DNA from: CALDTK01 sp965215215
GTDB taxonomy: Bacteria; Bacteroidota; Bacteroidia; Chitinophagales; Saprospiraceae
Reading direction: 5' to 3'
DNA length: 64,000 nucleotides
Assembly: GCA_965215215.1 (NCBI GenBank)
Contig: OZ244043.1
Span: 496,001 to 560,000 of the forward strand
The notes under the pieces are model-generated. The model saw only the letters and a list, made by a program, of their open reading frames with translations. It searched no databases and was not told where the DNA came from. Positions 9,482-17,589 of this stretch are shown piece by piece. A program made the position numbers and the translations under genes. Within the stretch, counting starts at the first letter, position 1, and each line of letters opens with the position of its first letter.

Positions 9482-10513
9482 TTAGTTATTGTCCAAGCGT
9501 CGCTCGAGGTCCTTGACCCGTTGCTCCAGCGCTGGAAGTCGGCGCAATTTGGCCTGTAGGGCGGCCCACTCCCGGAAGCTGGTGGCGGGCGAGCCGAATA
9601 GTTTCTGGTTGGGCTCCTCTACGGAATCCTTGATGCCGCTCTGCGCGCCTACCTCGGTGCCGTCGGCCACGGTGATGTGTCCGCTTACCCCGACCTGCCC
9701 CCCCAGCTTGATGCGGGCGCCGAGCCGCGCCGAGCCGGCTACACCCACCTGGGCGGCGAAGGCCGTGTTCTCTCCGACGACCACGTTGTGGGCAACCATG
9801 CAGAGGTTGTCGATTTTTACGCCCTTGCGCAGGATGGTAGACCCGAGTACCGCCCGATCCACGGTGGCGCAGGCCCCGATCTCGACGTCGTCCCCGAGGA
9901 CGACGTTGCCGAGCTGGGGGATCTTCTCGTAGCTGCCCGTGTCATCCTGACTGTAGCCGAAGCCGTCGCTGCCTACGACGGCGTTCGCGTAGATCACCAC
10001 CCGGTCGGCCGCTTTGCAATCGCGCAGCAGCCTGGCACCCTGGTGGAGCTCGCAGCTCTCGCCGAGGACGGCGCCGTCCCCGAGGTAGCTGTAGGGGTGC
10101 AACAGGCACCGCGCGCCCACCCGGGCGTTTCGACCGACGTAGGCGAAGGGCATCACGACGGCCGTGTCGTGCACGTCGGCCGAAGGATGCACGTAGGCCA
10201 GCTCGTGCGTACCCACCGCCACTTCGCCGTTGGCCGCGCCCGCCATACGCATCAGTCCGGCAAACGCCATCTGTACGTCGGGGACCCGGATCAAGGTCGC
10301 CGAAATGGTTCGCTGCGGCTCGAATACCCGACTAACCAAAAGCGCCGAGGCGGCCGTGGTGTAGGCGAAGTCCTCGTACTTCGCGTTGGACAGGAAGGCG
10401 AGCTGGCCCGCGCACGCCTCCTCGATTTTGGCTAACCCGCGTAGTACTACCTCCCCGTCGCCTTCGACCGACCCGCCGAACAGGTCGGCGACCTCCTTTG
10501 CCGTCATCTGCAT
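9482..10513 (-). CDS. lpxD: UDP-3-O-(3-hydroxyacyl)glucosamine N-acyltransferase
   Basis: LpxD adds the second acyl chain in lipid A synthesis. From ATG 10513 the protein has 343 residues. An N-terminal uridine-binding domain begins MQMTAKEVADLFGGSVEG. A long hexapeptide-repeat beta-helix follows, with the likely catalytic His in MVAHNVVVGENT, and the C-terminal helix is ELEQ-type. The frame could open 46 codons earlier (10651), but that extension runs over the divergent hemC start and is not family-like. A -7-like TACCTTGA at 10521-10528 lies 7 nt upstream of the start. It is the first gene of the lipid A operon. Confidence 0.94.
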   Translation of the reverse strand: MQMTAKEVADLFGGSVEGDGEVVLRGLAKIEEACAGQLAFLSNAKYEDFAYTTAASALLVSRVFEPQRTISATLIRVPDVQMAFAGLMRMAGAANGEVAVGTHELAYVHPSADVHDTAVVMPFAYVGRNARVGARCLLHPYSYLGDGAVLGESCELHQGARLLRDCKAADRVVIYANAVVGSDGFGYSQDDTGSYEKIPQLGNVVLGDDVEIGACATVDRAVLGSTILRKGVKIDNLCMVAHNVVVGENTAFAAQVGVAGSARLGARIKLGGQVGVSGHITVADGTEVGAQSGIKDSVEEPNQKLFGSPATSFREWAALQAKLRRLPALEQRVKDLERRLDNN

Positions 10514-10585
10514 ACGGGGGTCAAGGTACACGCACGCGGTTCTCCGCGGGCCGGTGACAAGCCGCGAACCGCTAGCTTCGCCCGG

Positions 10586-11497
10586 ATGGCAACCAACCCT
10601 GTGCTCCGGATAGGTACGCGCGGCTCCGACCTGGCCCTCTGGCAGGCTCACTTTCTACAAGGAGAGCTCAAACGCCTGGGCGTCGCGTCCGAGCTGGAGG
10701 TGATCCGCACGAAGGGCGATCGGATCCAACACCTCTCCTTCGACAAGCTCGAAGGCAAGGGCTTCTTTACCGAAGAGCTCGAGCAAGGATTGCTCGACGG
10801 TACCATCCAGGTAGCGGTACACTCGATGAAGGATTTGCCCACGAATCACCCCGCGGGCCTCGCGATCGCCGGGGTGAGCGAGCGGGCCGATCCGACCGAC
10901 TGGCTCCTCGTACGCAAATCGGCCGTCGATCCGGCGCGCCCCTGGTCGCTCGCGCAGAACAGCAAAGTCGGCACCTCGAGCGCCCGCCGGAAGGCCATGC
11001 TCGCCAACCTTCGTCCGGACGCGGAGGTCGACGACGTTCGCGGCAACGTACCGACCCGCGTAGACAAACTGCGCCGGGGCGATTACGACGCGATCGTACT
11101 GGCGGCCGCCGGGCTAACCCGGCTCGAGCTCGACCTCGGCGACCTGCACGTCGCTCACCTCCACCCGCGTGAGTTCGTACCGGCTCCCGCGCAGGGCGTG
11201 CTCGCCTACCAGTGCCGGGAGTCGGACACGGACACGCGCCGCATACTGGCGCGTATCCACCACCGCGAAACGGCCAGCTGCACCAACGTGGAACGGCGAC
11301 TCCTCAACGCCTTCGACGGTGGTTGCCACCTCCCCCTCGGCGCCTACTGCCAACGCACTCCGCACGGCTACGAACTCAACGCCGCCTACGCGCCCGCGCT
11401 CGGCGAGCCGCTCGTGCGCCACCGGATCAGCTACAGCACCTTCGACGGCCTCGCCGAGGCAATGCACAAGCGGTTACTCGGGGGAGTGGCCGCGTGA
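10586..11497 (+). CDS. hemC: Hydroxymethylbilane synthase (porphobilinogen deaminase)
   Basis: HemC polymerises four porphobilinogen units into hydroxymethylbilane on the way to heme. The 303 residues begin VLRIGTRGSDLALWQA. They contain the substrate-binding KDLPT region and the cofactor-carrying Cys in FDGGCHLPLGAY. The length is normal. A -7-like TAGCTTCG at 10573-10580 lies only 5 nt before the ATG. The gene overlaps hemD by 4 nt and is divergent from lpxD. Confidence 0.97.
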   Translation: MATNPVLRIGTRGSDLALWQAHFLQGELKRLGVASELEVIRTKGDRIQHLSFDKLEGKGFFTEELEQGLLDGTIQVAVHSMKDLPTNHPAGLAIAGVSERADPTDWLLVRKSAVDPARPWSLAQNSKVGTSSARRKAMLANLRPDAEVDDVRGNVPTRVDKLRRGDYDAIVLAAAGLTRLELDLGDLHVAHLHPREFVPAPAQGVLAYQCRESDTDTRRILARIHHRETASCTNVERRLLNAFDGGCHLPLGAYCQRTPHGYELNAAYAPALGEPLVRHRISYSTFDGLAEAMHKRLLGGVAA

Positions 11498-12159
11498 GGG
11501 TATTCGTAACGCGACCGCTGGCCGGTGATTCGCCCCTGAAGAACCAGCTCGAGGCGGCCGGACACGAGGTGATCGGTTGTTCGCTACTCCGATTCGCCCC
11601 CGTCGAGCTTCCGTCCGAACCCAGCGTCGATTGGCTCTTCGCCTACAGTCCGCGCGGGGTAGACTTCTACCTGCGGCAGGCCGGGGTCCCCGGTTCCGTC
11701 CGGCTCGGAGCCATGGGCCGCGGAACGGCGGCAGCCTGGGAGCGGGCCGGGTACCGGGTGGATTTCGTCGGCGAAGGCCAACCCACCGGGGTGGCCTCCG
11801 CTTTCGCAAAACGCGCCACCGGCCAACGGATCGGCTTCCCCCAGGCAGCTCAGTCGCGGCAAACCGTCGAGCGGATACTCGGTACGACGTGCGAGTGCGT
11901 CCCCCTGGTCGTATACCGCAACGTCGTCGACCCGGAGCTCGCCCCCCCCGCCGCCGATTTGTACGTACTCACCAGTCCGCTCAACGCCCGGGCCGCGCTC
12001 GGGCGCACCCCCGTGCCCCCCGCTCAGCTCAGGCTCCTCGCCATCGGTCCGAGCACCGCCGCCGAGGCGGCTGCCCTGGGTTTTGGCGAAAGCCCATTCC
12101 CGGAGCACCCTACCGAAGAGGCGCTGGCTCACCTCGCGCTGGAGCTTCTGCGCGCGTGA
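11494..12159 (+). CDS. hemD: Uroporphyrinogen-III synthase
   Basis: HemD closes and isomerises hydroxymethylbilane to uroporphyrinogen III. The GTG at 11494 overlaps the hemC stop (GTGA), giving 221 residues that begin VRVFVTRPLAGD. The two-lobed HemD pattern is visible: DWLFAYSPRGVDFYL in the first half, VPLVVYRN near the middle, and a second-half segment LYVLTSPLNARAAL. HemD is poorly conserved, so the call rests on these motifs plus position after hemC. The N-terminal start differs from a longer open frame that runs back inside hemC. One exact and one indel copy of the dispersed motif lie within the gene. Confidence 0.9.
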   Translation: MRVFVTRPLAGDSPLKNQLEAAGHEVIGCSLLRFAPVELPSEPSVDWLFAYSPRGVDFYLRQAGVPGSVRLGAMGRGTAAAWERAGYRVDFVGEGQPTGVASAFAKRATGQRIGFPQAAQSRQTVERILGTTCECVPLVVYRNVVDPELAPPAADLYVLTSPLNARAALGRTPVPPAQLRLLAIGPSTAAEAAALGFGESPFPEHPTEEALAHLALELLRA

Positions 12160-12213
12160 GCTGTACCTCTCGGGCGGCACCCCCGTAAACCCCGGACAAA
12201 CACGCATTTGCCC

Positions 12214-14034
12214 ATGCCCGCCGTGAAGGCGCGTCGGACCATCGTTGCCCCGAAAGCGCAGCGGGTCAGCGCCCCCCCAACCCCCACCTCCGCCGCGAGC
12301 TGGCCCTACGTACTGCCCGCCCTCGCGCTCTGCTTGCTCGTGTTCGGCCAGACGATCGGGTTTGATTTCGTCAACTGGGACGACGACGTCAATATCCTCG
12401 ACAACCGGGCGGTAACCACCTTCGACTGGACGGCCATCTGGACGCAGACGGTCATCGGGAACTACAACCCGCTGCCGATCTTCACCTTCGCCGTCGAGTA
12501 CGCGCTCGTCGGGGCCGAGGCCGCGCTGTACCACGCGAACAACCTGTTGTTGCACCTCGTCAACGTAGTGTTGGTGTTCGCGCTCGGACGGTACCTCCGC
12601 CTCGGACCGCTCGCGGCCGGAGGGCTCGCCGCCCTCTTCGCGATCCACCCCATGCGGGTGGAGAGCGTAGCCTGGGTCACCGAGCGCAAAGACGTGCTGT
12701 TCGCCGCCTTCTACCTCGGCGCCCTGCTCGTGTACGAACGTCGACGGCGGGGCGGGGCGGGGCGGAGTTGGTCCTGGTGGGTCGGCGGTCTGTTCGTACT
12801 CGCGCTGCTCTCCAAGGTACAGGCGGTGAGCCTGCCGCTCGCCATGCTCTGCCTCGACTACCTGCGCCAACGCGAAGTTCGTTGGCGCGAAGTCCTCGCG
12901 AAAGCGCCCTACTTCGCGCTCAGTCTGGCGGTGGGCCTAGCCGGCGTTTACTTCCTGAGCCGCGACGGCAGCCTGGCCGACGCCACGGGCTACGCGCCCC
13001 TCGATCGCCTGGCCGTGGGGGCGTACGCCTACCTCACCTACCTGGCCAAGGCCGTGTGGCCCTACCGAATGTCGCCGCTCTACCCCTACCCCGCCGCGTT
13101 GCCCTGGCAAGCCTACGCCGCACTGCCCGGTACACTCGCGGTACTCGGTCTGGGTGCTTGGGGTTATTGGCGGGCAAAGGTGGCACTCGTCTTTGGTCTC
13201 GCATTCTTCAGCGTCAACGTGGTCTTTTTACTTCAGGTGCTCGGTGCGGGACAGGGGTACCTCGCCGACCGCTTCACGTACGTGGGGTACTTGGGCTTGT
13301 TTTGGGGCATCGCCTACGGACTGCAGGCGCTTGCGCAAAAACGGGTGCCGGGGCGCTACGTCGGGGCCGGGGCGGTGGGGTACCTGCTTCTGCTCAGTGC
13401 ACTCGCCTTCCGGCAGACCAAGGTCTGGCGCGACGGCGACGTACTCTGGGCGCACGTAGCCGATCACTTCCCGCACACCGCCACCGCGTACGGCAACCGC
13501 GCGCAGTGGCTACGCGAGCACGGCGATGCGGCCGCGGCGCTCGCGCTCTTCGACCGGGCCATCGCCGCGAGGCCCGACGACGGGGCGTACTACAACTCGC
13601 GCGGGAAGCTCCACTTCGACGAAAACCGCAACGAGCTCGCCCTGGCGGATTACACGGCCGGCATCGCCGTCGAGCCCGCGCTCGGGGAGTTGTACATCAA
13701 CCGGGGGGCCGCGCTGGCCAAGGCCTCCCGGTTCGGGGAGGCCCGCCGGGACCTCGACCGCGGCCTCGAACTCGATCCGGAAAACTTCAACGGCTACCTC
13801 AACCGCTCACTCCTGCTACTTACCGTCGGCGAACCGGCGCTCGCCCTCGAGGATTACGCCGTACTGCTCGCGATGCGCCCCGAACGCCACGACCTGTGGG
13901 CCGAGCGCGGTAACGTGCGCGCCCAAACCGGAGACTCGGCCGGTGCGCGCGCCGACCTGGAGGAGGCCATCGACGAGGCTAAAAACGACCGTAGCGCGGT
14001 GGCTACCTACCGGCAATTGTTAGCAAACCTGTAA
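12214..14034 (+). CDS. Multi-pass membrane protein with C-terminal TPR repeats (TMTC-like)
   Basis: This 606-residue protein starts at ATG 12214. About ten transmembrane helices (roughly residues 25-405) include the conserved luminal or periplasmic segments FDFVNWDDDVNILDN and IHPMRVESVAWVTERKD. About four TPR units follow (residues about 420-606). The layout matches bacterial relatives of TMTC proteins, which are GT-C-fold putative O-mannosyltransferases with acidic motifs in the first loop. The acidic cluster WDDD is the candidate catalytic site. The substrate is unknown, and the neighbours give no clue. A TTG six bases upstream is an alternative start. Confidence 0.8.
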   Translation: MPAVKARRTIVAPKAQRVSAPPTPTSAASWPYVLPALALCLLVFGQTIGFDFVNWDDDVNILDNRAVTTFDWTAIWTQTVIGNYNPLPIFTFAVEYALVGAEAALYHANNLLLHLVNVVLVFALGRYLRLGPLAAGGLAALFAIHPMRVESVAWVTERKDVLFAAFYLGALLVYERRRRGGAGRSWSWWVGGLFVLALLSKVQAVSLPLAMLCLDYLRQREVRWREVLAKAPYFALSLAVGLAGVYFLSRDGSLADATGYAPLDRLAVGAYAYLTYLAKAVWPYRMSPLYPYPAALPWQAYAALPGTLAVLGLGAWGYWRAKVALVFGLAFFSVNVVFLLQVLGAGQGYLADRFTYVGYLGLFWGIAYGLQALAQKRVPGRYVGAGAVGYLLLLSALAFRQTKVWRDGDVLWAHVADHFPHTATAYGNRAQWLREHGDAAAALALFDRAIAARPDDGAYYNSRGKLHFDENRNELALADYTAGIAVEPALGELYINRGAALAKASRFGEARRDLDRGLELDPENFNGYLNRSLLLLTVGEPALALEDYAVLLAMRPERHDLWAERGNVRAQTGDSAGARADLEEAIDEAKNDRSAVATYRQLLANL

Positions 14035-14082
14035 GTCGGCACAATTTACGCACCAGACGCAGGTACGTACGTTGTGAATACT

Positions 14083-14595
14083 ATGATCAGGCTACACCTT
14101 CTCCTCGCTTCGCTCGTCTTACTCGCTCTCGCGGGCGCCGCCCAGGAGAGCACGACCGCCGCTCCGGAAGCCGCCGACGGGGCGGTCGCCGACGAGTTCG
14201 TCTGGACGACCGACTGGGAGGATGCCCGCGCGCAGGCGCGCATCGGCGACCGGGACGTTCTGATGGTCTTCGCCGGTTCGGATTGGTGCCGGCCCTGCAA
14301 GATGTTTAAAGCGTCCATCCTCGAGGATTCGACCTTTCAGCGGTCCGCCTCCGAAGAGATTGTGGTGCTGTACCTCGACTTTCCGAGCCGGAAGAAAAAC
14401 CAGCTCCCCGCAGCCCAGCAGGAGCACAACCAAGCTTTCGCAAAACGCTACAACGCCGAAGGGCTTTACCCCAAGCTCGTGCTCCTGACCCCGACCGAGC
14501 AGCGCCTCGGCGAGCTCGAGTTCAGGGACCAAGGCTCCGAGGCGTTCCTCGCCGAGCTCGCCGCGGCGCGTCGGGTACGCGCCAACGGCCGGTAG
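14083..14595 (+). CDS. Exported thioredoxin-family protein
   Basis: This 170-residue protein has a signal peptide (about residues 1-19) and a thioredoxin-fold domain with the redox motif WCRPCK inside VFAGSDWCRPCKMFK. The region FAKRYNAEGLYPKLVLL carries the usual cis-Pro-like position. It is probably a periplasmic thiol-disulfide oxidoreductase. The stop codon directly abuts the GTG of the ApbE gene, so the two are co-translated. A GTG at 14074 is an alternative start but precedes the signal peptide. Confidence 0.87.
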   Translation: MIRLHLLLASLVLLALAGAAQESTTAAPEAADGAVADEFVWTTDWEDARAQARIGDRDVLMVFAGSDWCRPCKMFKASILEDSTFQRSASEEIVVLYLDFPSRKKNQLPAAQQEHNQAFAKRYNAEGLYPKLVLLTPTEQRLGELEFRDQGSEAFLAELAAARRVRANGR

Positions 14596-15603
14596 GTGCG
14601 GCAGCTGTTCGTCGTTTGTAGCCTGTTCGGGCTGTCGGTAGCCGCTCACGCGCAGCTACCGGACACGGGCTTCACCTCGCGGGAGGTGCTCCTCCTGATG
14701 GGCAGCCGCTTCGAGATCGGCGCTTACGCTAAAACCCAGCCGATCGCCGACCGCGCCGTAGCGACCGCCATCGCCGAGGTGCGGCGCATCGAAGCGCTCA
14801 TCTCCTCCTGGCGCGCCGACAGCCAGACGAGCGCCATCAATCGGGCCGCCGGGGGAGACCCCGTCGCGGTCGACCGGGAGCTTTACGACCTCATCGAACG
14901 CAGCCTCAAAGTCAGTGAGCTCACCCAGGGGGCCTTCGACATTACCGCCGGTGGCCTCGTGGGACTGTACCGCTTCGGTGGCCAGGACACGACGCTTCCC
15001 GCACCCGCGGTTTTAGCGGAAGCGACACGGCGCGTAGGCTACCGGCGCGTGTCACTCGACACCGCGAAGCACACCGTACGACTCGAGCTAGCGGGTATGC
15101 GGATTGGCTTCGGCGCGATCGGTAAAGGCTACGCGGCCAACCGGGCGCGGGAGTCGATGCGCGCGGTCGGCGGCGTGTACGGCGGCGTGGTAAACGCCGC
15201 GGGCGACCTCGCCACCTTCGGGGTCAATCAACGGGACAGCGTTTGGACCATCGGCATCTCCGACCCCCGCCACGGCGACCGCTACCTCGGGCAGCTCGAG
15301 GTACACGAGATGGCCGTGGTGACCAGCGGGGATTACGAGCGCTACTTCACCGCGGGGGGCTCGCGGTACGCGCACATACTCGACCCGCGGACGGCCTTGC
15401 CGGCGCAGGGCGTGATCAGCGCCACGGTGGTGTGCCCGGACGCGGAGCTAGCCGATGCCCTGGCCACGAGCCTATTCGTGCTCGGCGTGGACAACGGACT
15501 CATTTTACTGAACAAGTTGCGCAACGTCGAAGGCATGCTGGTAAGCGAGGACGGGACCATCCACACGAGCAAGAATTTAGAGATCAAACCTAAATCGCCG
15601 TAA
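14596..15603 (+). CDS. apbE: FAD:protein FMN transferase
   Basis: ApbE covalently attaches FMN to Thr residues of exported redox proteins, using FAD and Mg2+. The 335 residues carry an N-terminal signal peptide. Family motifs follow: SSWRADSQTSAINRAAG, QGAFDITAG, GFGAIGKGYAANRARE and GVVNAAGDLATFG. Near the C-terminus are YAHILDPRTALPA and TSLFVLGVDNGL. The start is GTG 14596, immediately after the previous stop. Two exact motif copies lie in this gene. The operon context (thioredoxin before, DUF4266 and DUF3570 after) points to maturation of an extracytoplasmic flavoprotein or redox chain, which is an inference. Confidence 0.93.
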   Translation: MRQLFVVCSLFGLSVAAHAQLPDTGFTSREVLLLMGSRFEIGAYAKTQPIADRAVATAIAEVRRIEALISSWRADSQTSAINRAAGGDPVAVDRELYDLIERSLKVSELTQGAFDITAGGLVGLYRFGGQDTTLPAPAVLAEATRRVGYRRVSLDTAKHTVRLELAGMRIGFGAIGKGYAANRARESMRAVGGVYGGVVNAAGDLATFGVNQRDSVWTIGISDPRHGDRYLGQLEVHEMAVVTSGDYERYFTAGGSRYAHILDPRTALPAQGVISATVVCPDAELADALATSLFVLGVDNGLILLNKLRNVEGMLVSEDGTIHTSKNLEIKPKSP

Positions 15604-15633
15604 CAGGCGTTTGAGCGGCGTTACCACGCACGA

Positions 15634-15852
15634 ATGAATCAGCTCAAAGCGGGTTTGGCGGTTGCCGTCCTCACCCTAAATCTCGCTTCCTGCGTACCGG
15701 TGGAGACCTACCAACGCGCCATGCTCAACGACGAGGACATGGCGCTGACCACCGGGGGGACGGAAACGTTCGAATCGAACGTCGAAGCCTACCGGGAGGC
15801 GGCCTCGGGCGGGACGGGTGGTAAAGTAGGAGGCGGTTGTGGCTGCAATTGA
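15634..15852 (+). CDS. DUF4266-type small lipoprotein
   Basis: This 72-residue lipoprotein has the lipobox LNLASC and starts with VPVETYQRAMLNDEDMALTT after the Cys. The C-terminus is very rich in Gly and Cys (GGCGCN). These features match the DUF4266 family, which is regularly encoded between ApbE and DUF3570 genes. It overlaps the following gene by 14 nt. The molecular function is unknown. The terminal Cys pair could bind a metal or form a thiol partner for the upstream thioredoxin, which is only a guess. Confidence 0.8.
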   Translation: MNQLKAGLAVAVLTLNLASCVPVETYQRAMLNDEDMALTTGGTETFESNVEAYREAASGGTGGKVGGGCGCN

Positions 15853-17083
15853 TTGCGTTGTCGCGTACCTGAAGGCCGTCGGGCTGCCGGCGGTCGCGCT
15901 CCTCGCGTACGCGACCCACGCCCCCGCGCAGCAGGGATACCGGATGCTTCCCAACAAGGACGAAGTCGAGATCGACTTTTTAGCTAATTACTACACGCAG
16001 GACGGGAACCACAGCGCCGTGGAAGGGGGCCTGGGCACCGAGCAACTCGACAACGTCAGCGGGCTCGTGGTCGTCCAGACGCCACTCGACTCGAACAGCG
16101 CGCTACAGGTGACGGCCGGCGCCGATTACTACTCGAGCGCCTCCACGGACCGTATCGACAACCAACTCTCGACCGCTTCCTCGTCCGACATTCGCGCGCA
16201 CGTCACGGTGGGTTACACCGAGCGACAACTCGCCCGGGGCAGGACGTTCGGGGGGTACCTGGGCTTGAGCCGCGAGTACGATGTGCTGAGCTTGGGCGGT
16301 GGCGCATCTTTCGCGCAGGAATGGGACCGTGGGATCAACGAGCTCTCTTTCGGAGTTTCGTTTTACCGCGACCGCTGGGATCGGATCTACCCCGCCGAGC
16401 TGAGGCTGCGCGGCGAACTGTTGGCGGAAGACGTACGGTCGTCCTACGTCGCCAACCTCAACTACGCGCGTATCGTCAACCCCCGCGTCCAGTTTTCGCT
16501 CTCGGCTGACGTCGTGCTGATGCAGGGGTTGCTCAGCACCCCTTTTCACCGGGTGTATTTCGACTTACCCGAAGGGTACTCCGGCCCGGAGGAGGACATC
16601 GAACGACTGCCCGATCGGCGCTTCAAGCTCCCGATTGCTGCGCGCGTGAACTGGAGGGCGTGGGATGAGCTCACCGTGCGCACTTTCTACCGCTTCTACG
16701 CCGACGACTGGGGGGTGATCGCGAATACCGCGAGCCTGGAGTTGGCCTACGAGCTCGGCGAAGCTTGGACACTACTCCCCTTTTACCGCATTCACCGACA
16801 AAGCGCGACCGACTATTTTGCCGAGTACGAGGAGCACTCGCCGGTTGGGTCGTCGTTTTATACGTCCGACTGGGATCTCTCGGAGCTCACTACCCACAAA
16901 GCGGGCCTCGGGGCTCGGTTCGCGCCTACGTTCGGGGTCGCGAGAGCCACGCTCGGTCGCCGCGGTCTGGAGTGGCGCCAAATCACGCTCCGGCTGGCGT
17001 ACTACACGCGCGACGCCGAGTTCGATTCGTACAGTGCGAGTCTCGGGGCTAGTTTCGGGCTGCGGCGCGCACCGGTCGAGTAG
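15839..17083 (+). CDS. DUF3570 outer-membrane protein
   Basis: This 414-residue protein starts at GTG 15839. It has a signal peptide ending near APAQQ, followed by GYRMLPNKDEVEIDFLANYYTQ. Alternating hydrophobic and polar strands run through to the C-terminus, as in a large beta-barrel. The N-terminal DEVEIDFL...YYTQDG segment and the gene order identify DUF3570. The cellular place is probably the outer membrane. It is the last gene of the thioredoxin-ApbE-DUF4266-DUF3570 group and overlaps the lipoprotein gene. Confidence 0.83.
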   Translation: MAAIDCVVAYLKAVGLPAVALLAYATHAPAQQGYRMLPNKDEVEIDFLANYYTQDGNHSAVEGGLGTEQLDNVSGLVVVQTPLDSNSALQVTAGADYYSSASTDRIDNQLSTASSSDIRAHVTVGYTERQLARGRTFGGYLGLSREYDVLSLGGGASFAQEWDRGINELSFGVSFYRDRWDRIYPAELRLRGELLAEDVRSSYVANLNYARIVNPRVQFSLSADVVLMQGLLSTPFHRVYFDLPEGYSGPEEDIERLPDRRFKLPIAARVNWRAWDELTVRTFYRFYADDWGVIANTASLELAYELGEAWTLLPFYRIHRQSATDYFAEYEEHSPVGSSFYTSDWDLSELTTHKAGLGARFAPTFGVARATLGRRGLEWRQITLRLAYYTRDAEFDSYSASLGASFGLRRAPVE

Positions 17084-17133
17084 AAACGACCCCACCGTTT
17101 GGCGCTGCTTCCGAAGGCTAAAGTCGTCTTGCT

Positions 17134-17589
17134 ATGCGTCGTGTCCCGCTCTTACTCGTGCTCTCGATGTGCTGCTCGGCGGGCTGTCGGCAAAACTCGA
17201 CGAGCGCCGAGGAGGTACGAATCGAACCTCGGGCCGCGGGGCCTTCGGTTACCCCGGCGTTGCCGGATGGTTTCGCAGCATTTTACGACCGATTCCACAC
17301 CGATAGCGCCTTCCAGATGGCCCACGTCACCTGGCCCTTAGCGGGAAACGTACAGCGGGATTCCACGGGTGCGGCCGTGGACGTACGCTACGCGAGGGAG
17401 GAGTGGGTGGTACAGACCCTTCCCGAACGAAGTGACGAGTTCGTGAGGAGCGTCGAGGCGGTCAGCGACGGGTTGGTCCTCGAACAAATACGTGCCCGCG
17501 CGGGTGGCTTCGGCATCCAACGTCGATTCGCCCTGCTGGATGGCGCGTGGAACCTGATCTACTACGAGGCCTCCGTGGCCGGGGATTGA
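17134..17589 (+). CDS. Small lipoprotein, DUF4348-like
   Basis: This 151-residue protein has a lipobox, SAGC, near residue 18. The core contains GFAAFYDRFHTDSAFQMAHV followed by TWPL, then REEWV and a C-terminal DGAWNLIYYEAS. The F..F...F..D..FQ...V.WPL pattern resembles DUF4348, a family of unknown function in Bacteroidota, but the match is judged by eye. The last 28 nt overlap the 3' end of the convergent ATP-grasp-like gene. Confidence 0.65.
   Translation: MRRVPLLLVLSMCCSAGCRQNSTSAEEVRIEPRAAGPSVTPALPDGFAAFYDRFHTDSAFQMAHVTWPLAGNVQRDSTGAAVDVRYAREEWVVQTLPERSDEFVRSVEAVSDGLVLEQIRARAGGFGIQRRFALLDGAWNLIYYEASVAGD

Noticed and set aside
11584..12870. 428-codon minus-strand frame across hemD and the TMTC-like gene
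   Set aside because: It runs antisense to two recognisable genes and shows no domain or signal. It is an artefact of GC-rich third positions.
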